The notes under the pieces: generated by a model
What the model was told of the DNA's origin: nothing
Databases searched by the model: none
The model's input: only the letters and a program-made list of their open reading frames with translations
Made by a program: the position numbers and the translations under genes
Shown here: in pieces, positions 1 through 5,102 of the stretch
Layout: each line of letters opens with the position of its first letter
How positions within the stretch are numbered: position 1 is the stretch's first letter
From: Draconibacterium sp.
GTDB lineage: Bacteria; Bacteroidota; Bacteroidia; Bacteroidales; Prolixibacteraceae
Reading direction: 5' to 3'
Assembly (NCBI GenBank): GCA_015493625.1
Contig: WGCT01000371.1
Coordinates: 1 to 5,102 of the forward strand
Length of the DNA stretch: 5,102 nt

Positions 1-460
1 ATTGGTAATTGGCAAAACCGATGCCTCCTATTTAAAAGAGGGAATAAACGAATATACGAAGCGATTAAAGCACTATGTAAATTTTAATATTGAAATAATC
101 CCCGACATTAAGAAAGTCAAAAAATTAAATGTCGAAAGTCAGAAAAAAAAAGAAGGAGAACTTATATTGGCAAAGAAAAGTGCGGGCAGAGAGATTCATC
201 TGTTCGACGAAAAAGGAAAGACGTATTCCTCGATAGAATTTGCCGGATTTATTGAGAAGAAAATGGTTAGCGGATTAAAAGAGCTAGTTTTTGTTGTTGG
301 AGGTCCGTATGGTTTTTCCGATGAAGTGTATAAAAATTCATCGTCGAAAATAGCCATGTCGCGGCTTACTTTTTCGCACCAAATGGTACGGCTTTTGTGT
401 GTTGAGCAAATTTACCGGGCATTTACAATTATAAAAGGCGAACCTTATCATCACAATTAA
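1..460 (+). CDS. rlmH: 23S rRNA (pseudouridine1915-N3)-methyltransferase RlmH, 5' end cut off
   Basis: This cytoplasmic SPOUT-family enzyme uses S-adenosylmethionine to methylate N3 of pseudouridine 1915 in helix 69 of 23S rRNA, acting on assembled 70S ribosomes (family knowledge). The sequence shows 152 codons, read from base 2. The family is usually about 155-160 residues, so roughly five residues are missing on the left. The TTG at base 2 is most likely an internal leucine of the conserved N-terminal strand (L-V-I-G-K-T), not a start. The glycine-rich SAM-binding loop GGPYGFS lies at visible residues 100-106. The family signature TFSHQMVRLLCVEQIYRA follows, and the protein ends in the typical PYHHN tail. 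The knotted fold with an intact C-terminus implies a functional enzyme. The TAA stop (458-460) lies three bases before the start of the kinase gene. The identification is secure; only the start is unseen. Confidence 0.96.
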   Translation, partial: LVIGKTDASYLKEGINEYTKRLKHYVNFNIEIIPDIKKVKKLNVESQKKKEGELILAKKSAGREIHLFDEKGKTYSSIEFAGFIEKKMVSGLKELVFVVGGPYGFSDEVYKNSSSKIAMSRLTFSHQMVRLLCVEQIYRAFTIIKGEPYHHN

Positions 461-463
461 TTT

Positions 464-3400
464 ATGCTGCTGAAATTAAATAAATACGTTTACCTTGTTG
501 CTGCAATTTGTTTTATTGTTGTTGCTGCAGTTATTGAAAACGGGCTTTTAAAACAGCACCCCGAGACACATCTTGTTAACGATTTTCAGGAGACGCTTTT
601 AAAAAACGAAAAGTTTTTGAATTCGCAGGTTGTTAGAATTAAAACTCTCCTGTCAGCCGATACTTCAGTAAATGTTGGCGAAATAATTAACGAGTCGGAA
701 CTAACTCTTAATGCCCCCGACTTTGGGTATTTAGTTTTTAAAAACGGGAAACTGGTTTATTGGTCGAACCGAACAATTGCTTTTTATAATACTTCCAACG
801 AGATTGAAATTTCGTCCGGGCTGGTTCATCTGCCAAATGGGTACTATTTAACCGACACAGCCACGCAAAACAATATTGAAGTTTTAGGCCTGCATTTAAT
901 AAAAAACCGGTATAATTTCGAAAATAAATACCTGCAAAATCGCTTCTCGGCGAGTTACAACGTACCCGAAGTTTTTACAATCTCGGAAACAAAAAACGAA
1001 GCCGATAGAGAGTTCTGGATTACAAACTCTAAAAACGATTACCTGTTTACTTTGGTGCCGGGCGGACAATTTCTCTGTACAAAAAACCAACTCTATTTTC
1101 CAGAAATTATCTACTTTTTAGGATTGCTGATTTTGTTGTTCTATTTCAAAAAAGAGTTTATAGAGTCCGACAGCCCTTTTATTTTGCGAGTTGCCATACT
1201 GGGGACAGCCCTCTTTATTATTTACTGGTTGCACATTATTTTTAATATCCCCCGCCTATTTATACATATTCGGGTTTTTAGTCCCAACTATTTTGCACTA
1301 AACAACTGGCTCCCTTCGTTGGGCGACTTTTTTCTTATTTCGCTCTTCTTTCTCTTTTGGCTTTACAATTTTGGGCACGAGCTAAATATAAAACAATTGC
1401 ATCGCGACTCGCTTCTCCCCCGAAAAATTATTGTTATTCTGCTGCTGCTTTTTAGTGCAAGTTTATTTCTGCTAGTTCATTTTTTTATAGAACAACTTAT
1501 CCTTAATTCAACCATCTCTTTTGCATTAAATAAAATTGTAAACATTACTGTGCAGAGCGCTTTTGGTATTTTTGCTATTAGCCTGTTACTCATCTCCTTA
1601 ATTTATTTTACTGCTCGTATAAACGAAGAGGCACTCCACGATTTCAGCTTTTTACAACTTCTTGGAGTTACTGTTACCATTGCTTCGTTTATTGGCTTGG
1701 TACAGTTTGTTTCGGTGGGTTCGGTTTCGGTGGCGGCTCTGCTTTTTTTTATTGTTACGTCGGTTCTTGGCTGTGTTTTAAGCCGGAAATACCTGCACAG
1801 TTTTACCCTCAGTTATCTTATTATCTTTATTTCGGTGGCAGCCATCTATTCGCTTCAGGTTTTTTACAGCACCATTAGTCAGAAAGAGCGGGAAGTGCAA
1901 AAGTTGCTGGCCATAACGTTAGAGACCGAACGCGACCCTGCCGCCGAAGAGTTTTTAATTAAAATACAAGCAAAGTTGCACGACGACCCGGCAATTTACA
2001 GCCTTTTACTTCAGGGAACGAACTTAAGCGAATACATCGAAAAAGCCTATTTCAGCGGCTATTTCAGTAAATACATTACAAAAGTTTATGTTTGCGAACC
2101 CACCGACAGTTTATTCCTCGAACCGGAAAACAGAAGTGTTCCGTGTATGCCGTTTATGGATGGAATTATTAAATCGCAAGGCGACCGTATTTTAGGAACC
2201 GATTTCTATTTTATGGACAATATGAACGGGAGAATATCGTATACCGGAAAGCTTTTTTATCCGTTTTTACCCGAAAAAGGCGGCGGCGTTACCATCTATA
2301 TCGACCTCGACTCCGACTTGCTTTTCGAAGGAATTGGATTCCCCGAACTGTTAATCGACAAATCGATTGCACGTTCCGAAAACTATAAGAAATTTGATTA
2401 TGCAAAATATTATGGTGGTGAGTTAACCGATAAATTTGGCGACTATAACTATAACTTTCATATTGATGCCTACCTGGAACATAACAAAAATGCTGCCGAC
2501 GAAAACAAAGAATTCATCTATAAAAAATGGCACGGGCGCGAGCACTTAATTTACCATACACGAGCAAATAATTATGTAATTGTTTCGCGTTCGTTATATA
2601 CTTTTAACGAGTACCTCATCTCTTTTCCATATCTGTTTGTTTTCTATTTCTTATCGGCACTGCTTATTCTTTTTATTGCAAATCCTGCTATTCGAAACCG
2701 CAAAATTGTTTTCGACCTGAAGTTTAAAATTCAGGCTGCCATTATTTCAATTGTTTTTGTTACGTTACTTGGCGTAGCGTTGGTTACCATTTCGTACAAC
2801 GTAAAACAGTACCGCTCGAAACACGAAAACGATTTGAATGAAAAAATGAAATCGATTTCGAAAGAGATTGAATTGAGATTGGAAGACAAAACAGAAATTA
2901 CTCCCCCTTTAACAGAATGGCTGCATCGCGAGTTGGGGAAACTCTCTAATATTTTCAGAACCGATATTAATATTTACGGTGCCGACGGCGAATTAATTGC
3001 CTCGTCGCGAGGAGAAATTTTCGAAAACGGACTTATTTCGACCCGGATGAATGCCCACGCATACAACGAAATTTCGCAAAATTTTCAAGCCGGATATTCC
3101 GAAACAGAAAGTATTGGAAAACTTTCGTACCTCTCGGCATATAAACCAATTATTAACAACTACAGCGACTACCTCGGATTTATAAACCTTCCCTACTTTA
3201 TTAAACAAGATAATTACAGCCAGGAGATTACAACGTTTGTGGTGGCATTTATTAATTTATATGTTTTGCTTTTTCTGGCCAGTATTATTGCCGCCGTTTT
3301 TATTGCTAACCAAATTACCCGACCGCTGGTTATTATTCAGGAAAGATTGCAAAAAATGCAACTGGGTAAACAGAACGAACATATTGTTTATAACCGAAAC

Positions 3401-4162
3401 GATGAAATTGGCCGTTTAATAATTGAGTATAATAAAAAAGTTGACGAGCTGGCTGTAAGTGCCGAACTTCTTGCACGCTCGGAACGCGAATCGGCCTGGC
3501 GCGAAATGGCAAAACAAATTGCCCACGAAATAAAAAATCCGCTTACACCAATGAAATTAAATATTCAGCACCTGCAACGAGCAAAGGCCGAAGGGAAAGA
3601 ATATGAAAAATATATTGAACGGGTAACTGCAACGTTAATTGAACAGATTGACAATTTATCGAATATTGCTACCGAATTCTCGAACTTTGCAAAAATACCA
3701 ACTGCGCGTAATCAGGTATTCTGTTTGGCCGAGCAGTTGCAAAAAGTTATTAATTTATACGAAACACACGACCGGATTACAATAGAATACAAATCGAAAA
3801 AAGATTGTAAAATAGAAGTAAATGCCGACCGCGAACAACTCTCGAGAGCCGTAATAAATTTAATACGTAACGGTATTCAGGCTGTTCCCGAAGATAAAAA
3901 AGGGAAAATAGAAATTTGGGTGGAGCAAAAAAACGGGAAAGCAATTATTGCCGTGAAAGACAACGGCTCCGGAATTCCGGTTGAGCTACGCGATAAGCTT
4001 TTTACTCCCAGTTTTACTACCAAAACCAGTGGAATGGGACTCGGACTCGCCATCGTAAAAAATATTGTCGAAAACTTCTCGGGAAAAATATGGTTCGAAA
4101 CAGAACTCAATGTCGGTACCACATTCTTTTTAGAAATTCCTATTTATACGCAATCTTCTTAG
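464..4162 (+). CDS. Large 12-helix membrane sensor histidine kinase, NtrY-like core, orphan
   Basis: This is an inner-membrane sensor kinase that would autophosphorylate on histidine and pass the phosphate to an unidentified response regulator. Hydrophobicity read by eye gives helix 1 at about 8-24 and an extracytoplasmic region at 26-210 with a PAS/Cache-like strand pair near 88-102. Eight helices lie between about 213 and 466, followed by a second extracytoplasmic region at 470-717. Helices 10 and 11 (719-739, 757-777) precede a third, Cache-like region (780-921; IYGADGELIASS at 837-848), and helix 12 spans 925-948. HAMP (to about 1000, P954, DEIG 980-983) leads to HisKA with phospho-acceptor H1021 in AHEIKNPLTPMK; the ExxN pair E1022/N1025 suggests phosphatase ability too. 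The ATPase has N1132/N1136, DNGSG 1166-1170, F1180 and GMGLGL 1190-1195. Positive-inside loops fit the twelve-helix model. The ATG at 464 opens just before helix 1, three bases after rlmH and without a Shine-Dalgarno, so translational coupling is likely. The segment FSPNYFALNNWLPSLGD (272-288) resembles a motif I recall from Bacteroidota kinases. The kinase call is firm; the signal and partner are unknown. Confidence 0.93.
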   Translation: MLLKLNKYVYLVAAICFIVVAAVIENGLLKQHPETHLVNDFQETLLKNEKFLNSQVVRIKTLLSADTSVNVGEIINESELTLNAPDFGYLVFKNGKLVYWSNRTIAFYNTSNEIEISSGLVHLPNGYYLTDTATQNNIEVLGLHLIKNRYNFENKYLQNRFSASYNVPEVFTISETKNEADREFWITNSKNDYLFTLVPGGQFLCTKNQLYFPEIIYFLGLLILLFYFKKEFIESDSPFILRVAILGTALFIIYWLHIIFNIPRLFIHIRVFSPNYFALNNWLPSLGDFFLISLFFLFWLYNFGHELNIKQLHRDSLLPRKIIVILLLLFSASLFLLVHFFIEQLILNSTISFALNKIVNITVQSAFGIFAISLLLISLIYFTARINEEALHDFSFLQLLGVTVTIASFIGLVQFVSVGSVSVAALLFFIVTSVLGCVLSRKYLHSFTLSYLIIFISVAAIYSLQVFYSTISQKEREVQKLLAITLETERDPAAEEFLIKIQAKLHDDPAIYSLLLQGTNLSEYIEKAYFSGYFSKYITKVYVCEPTDSLFLEPENRSVPCMPFMDGIIKSQGDRILGTDFYFMDNMNGRISYTGKLFYPFLPEKGGGVTIYIDLDSDLLFEGIGFPELLIDKSIARSENYKKFDYAKYYGGELTDKFGDYNYNFHIDAYLEHNKNAADENKEFIYKKWHGREHLIYHTRANNYVIVSRSLYTFNEYLISFPYLFVFYFLSALLILFIANPAIRNRKIVFDLKFKIQAAIISIVFVTLLGVALVTISYNVKQYRSKHENDLNEKMKSISKEIELRLEDKTEITPPLTEWLHRELGKLSNIFRTDINIYGADGELIASSRGEIFENGLISTRMNAHAYNEISQNFQAGYSETESIGKLSYLSAYKPIINNYSDYLGFINLPYFIKQDNYSQEITTFVVAFINLYVLLFLASIIAAVFIANQITRPLVIIQERLQKMQLGKQNEHIVYNRNDEIGRLIIEYNKKVDELAVSAELLARSERESAWREMAKQIAHEIKNPLTPMKLNIQHLQRAKAEGKEYEKYIERVTATLIEQIDNLSNIATEFSNFAKIPTARNQVFCLAEQLQKVINLYETHDRITIEYKSKKDCKIEVNADREQLSRAVINLIRNGIQAVPEDKKGKIEIWVEQKNGKAIIAVKDNGSGIPVELRDKLFTPSFTTKTSGMGLGLAIVKNIVENFSGKIWFETELNVGTTFFLEIPIYTQSS

Positions 4163-4223
4163 GGGGGGTTGCTACAGCGCGAGTTAAAACGATGCACCTT
4201 AATCCATCTTGCTTTAGCTATTA

Positions 4224-4237
4224 AAAATCGAAAATCG
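4224..4237 (+). repeat. Two tandem copies of AAAATCG
   Basis: Two exact 7-base copies sit head to tail at 4224-4230 and 4231-4237, followed by ATA, which creates an ATCGAT palindrome at 4234-4239. The repeat is too short to infer a function and may be chance in AT-rich DNA. It borders the hairpin at 4246-4265. Confidence 0.4.
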
Positions 4238-4245
4238 ATATTCTG

Positions 4246-4265
4246 CCAAAGGCACACCTTCGTGG
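4246..4265. repeat. Imperfect hairpin, not a standard terminator
   Basis: CCA and AAGG on the left pair with CCTT and TGG on the right, giving seven base pairs around a CACA loop with a two-base CG bulge on the right arm. No T-run follows on either strand, so it does not look like an intrinsic terminator. The right arm, ending in CCTTCGTGGTTA, resembles dispersed intergenic sequence I recall from Bacteroidota genomes; this has not been checked. Confidence 0.35.
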
Positions 4266-4278
4266 TTATTCATCATTC

Positions 4279-4292
4279 TGAAATCAATTTCA
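4279..4292. repeat. Short inverted repeat TGAAAT-CA-ATTTCA
   Basis: Two perfect 6-base arms are separated by two bases. The spacer is too short for a stable RNA hairpin, so if functional it would more likely be a protein-binding dyad. It overlaps the upstream half of the weak promoter-like pair at 4288-4320. A 6-base dyad can easily occur by chance in AT-rich DNA. Confidence 0.3.
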
Positions 4293-4320
4293 TTCGACGT
4301 ATAAAACTATTGTATTTTTA
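4288..4320 (+). promoter_or_regulatory. Weak candidate Bacteroidota-type promoter for the DUF4405 gene
   Basis: The Bacteroidota housekeeping promoter is roughly TTTG, 19-21 bases, then TAnnTTTG. Here TTTC (4288-4291), a 21-base gap and TATTTTTA (4313-4320) match with one mismatch in each half. Transcription would start near 4327, leaving a leader of about 130 bases. The match is marginal; it is listed because a 297-base gap before the gene makes an independent promoter likely. Confidence 0.2.
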
Positions 4321-4402
4321 GTTTATTGCAGTCTGTTTCAAATTGTTATCACAAAATTACAATGTGCACCCCAGCTTAAAAATTTGGATTACAAATATTT
4401 TC

Positions 4403-4424
4403 CGCAAGTTTTTTTTTAATTGCG
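4403..4424. repeat. T9 run flanked by CGCAA / TTGCG inverted repeat
   Basis: Nine consecutive T (4409-4417) lie between the complementary 5-base arms CGCAA (4403-4407) and TTGCG (4420-4424), about 35 bases before the DUF4405 start codon. With the T-run in the loop, not after the stem, this is not an intrinsic terminator on the + strand. It could be a leader hairpin, a curved-DNA element or chance. Confidence 0.3.
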
Positions 4425-4459
4425 TGTCTTACGAACAAAGCAAATTAGAATATTTAAAA

Positions 4460-5102
4460 ATGAAGAATAAATTTAGTTGGAAAGCATTTATCAGTTTTGG
4501 GTTAACCTACTCGTTTCTGTTTATTTTATTTTCGGGAGCAATGTTGTATTTGGCACCCCCCGGGAGATATGCACACTGGGTAAACTGGTCGATTTTAGGA
4601 CTTCAGAAAGAGGGGTGGCAATCCATTCATACTGTATTTTCGTTATCCTTTGTTATTCTGTCTGTGTTCCATCTTTTTACAGTAAACTGGAAAGCATTTC
4701 TCTCGTATTTGAAATCGAAAAAAAAGTCGGGGCTGAATAAAAAACGAGAGTTTATCATCTCATCTGTACTTGCAGTGGTTTTCTTTTTCGGAATTATTTA
4801 TGCTGTGCCACCATTTCAATCGGTAATGGATTTTGGCGAATATCTTACCGACTCGTGGGAGAAGGTTGAAGAGCAACCTCCGGTACCACACGCCGAGCAG
4901 CTTACTTTGACAGAACTGGCCGAACAACTCCATTTTAATTCGGTCGAGCGCATAACAAACAGACTCGATGTTGTTAAAATAAAATACCAAAACACCGGTA
5001 TTCAAACACTTCAGGAGATTGCGAAGAGCAACGAAACTACTCCGCTCGACATTTACAATCAGATAATTAGTAAAGCCGGAAACGAGCGTGTGGGAAGTGG
5101 AA
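4460..5102 (+). CDS. DUF4405-type membrane protein with HX13H histidine pair, 3' end cut off
   Basis: The gene runs off the right edge with 214 full codons visible. The protein has three predicted helices at about 11-31, 54-75 and 98-116. A lysine-rich loop at 85-96 is cytoplasmic by the positive-inside rule, so the tail from 117 onwards is extracytoplasmic. From memory it resembles Bacteroidota proteins annotated as DUF4405: the APPGR loop after helix 1 (32-36), the GW..IH entry to helix 2, the H..xNWK exit (71-78) and VPPF after helix 3 (116-119). Helix 2 carries H57 and H71, exactly 14 positions apart, the spacing of haem ligands in cytochrome b helices. This suggests, but does not prove, a b-type haem or other redox role. 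Two similar segments follow in the tail, TLTELAEQ (149-156) and TLQEIAKS (183-190), 34 residues apart. The ATG at 4460 is the only in-frame ATG near helix 1 and gives the family-like N-terminus MKNKFSWKAF; no Shine-Dalgarno is seen. Family assignment is fairly confident; function is unknown. Confidence 0.85.
   Translation, partial: MKNKFSWKAFISFGLTYSFLFILFSGAMLYLAPPGRYAHWVNWSILGLQKEGWQSIHTVFSLSFVILSVFHLFTVNWKAFLSYLKSKKKSGLNKKREFIISSVLAVVFFFGIIYAVPPFQSVMDFGEYLTDSWEKVEEQPPVPHAEQLTLTELAEQLHFNSVERITNRLDVVKIKYQNTGIQTLQEIAKSNETTPLDIYNQIISKAGNERVGSG

Larger units (their letters stand above)
4163..4459. other. Intergenic region between the kinase gene and the DUF4405 gene
   Basis: This 297-base stretch has no convincing gene; the longest ATG-led reading frame I noticed is about ten codons (from 4194). 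It begins with a run of seven G (4162-4168, the first being the last base of the kinase stop TAG). It then contains a two-copy 7-base tandem repeat, an imperfect hairpin, a 6-base dyad, a weak promoter-like pair and a 9-T run. The frame of the downstream gene is open back to a TAG at 4319-4321, but it has no ATG before 4460, and the extra 46 codons give no recognisable protein. No hairpin followed by a T-run was found after the kinase gene, so the transcript end is unclear. The length and AT-richness suggest a promoter for the downstream gene. Confidence 0.7.

Noticed and set aside
896..1090. Minus-strand open frame inside the kinase gene
   Set aside because: It lies fully within a well-supported domain-bearing gene, has no recognisable protein features and is best explained as a shadow of the real frame.
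2993..3208. Minus-strand open frame inside the third sensor region of the kinase
   Set aside because: The + strand encodes a coherent Cache-like region and a membrane helix here; the reverse frame shows no family signature.
3237..3419. Plus-strand alternative-frame open frame over helix 12 and HAMP
   Set aside because: Its hydrophobic content comes from the T-rich codons of the real helix in the other frame; it has no start signal or recognisable domain.
3877..4122. Minus-strand open frame opposite the ATPase domain
   Set aside because: The + strand carries the full set of ATP-binding motifs; the opposite frame is a shadow.
464..4162. Naming the kinase ntrY and inferring nitrogen control
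   Set aside because: Only the HisKA/HATPase core is NtrY-like; the sensor part is much larger, the cytoplasmic PAS domain is missing and no ntrX-type regulator is adjacent.
4246..4265. Intrinsic terminator after the kinase gene
   Set aside because: The stem is short and bulged, lies over 80 bases after the stop, and has no T-run on either strand.
4322..4459. Upstream extension of the DUF4405 gene, in frame from 4322
   Set aside because: The frame is open but has no ATG before 4460, the extra residues look random, and the ATG at 4460 gives the expected short cytoplasmic start before helix 1.
4477..4740. Plus-strand 87-codon open frame and the minus-strand frame 4760-5005
   Set aside because: Both overlap the gene starting at 4460, which runs unbroken to the window edge in another frame and encodes a recognisable membrane protein family.

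Overview
The window looks like part of a chromosome from a Bacteroidota bacterium, probably of the Marinilabiliales/Prolixibacteraceae type. Three things suggest this. The DNA is AT-rich, the gene starts have A/T-rich leaders with no clear Shine-Dalgarno sequence, and all three proteins resemble Bacteroidota families as I remember them. The taxonomic guess comes from protein character only; no marker gene was compared. All three genes lie on the + strand.

Positions 1-460 hold the 3' part of rlmH, the 23S rRNA pseudouridine-1915 methyltransferase; only about five N-terminal residues are missing. One codon-length gap later, in the same reading frame, a 1232-residue membrane sensor histidine kinase begins (464-4162). 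It has twelve predicted membrane helices, three separate extracytoplasmic regions, a HAMP linker and an intact NtrY-like HisKA/HATPase core. No response regulator is visible beside it. The tight junction suggests the two genes share a transcript, although their functions are unrelated.

Positions 4163-4459 are a 297-base non-coding gap. It contains short dyads and repeats, a 9-T run and a weak promoter-like pair, but no convincing terminator or RNA gene. A third gene starts at 4460 and runs off the right edge with 214 codons visible. It encodes a DUF4405-type membrane protein with three helices, a histidine pair spaced HX13H in the second helix, and an extracytoplasmic tail holding two copies of a short helical repeat. 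It probably starts its own transcript.

I see no mobile element, CRISPR array, tRNA or rRNA. The most interesting material is the architecture of the orphan kinase and the possible haem-binding histidine pair in the DUF4405 protein. Nothing here shows that the three genes form one system.
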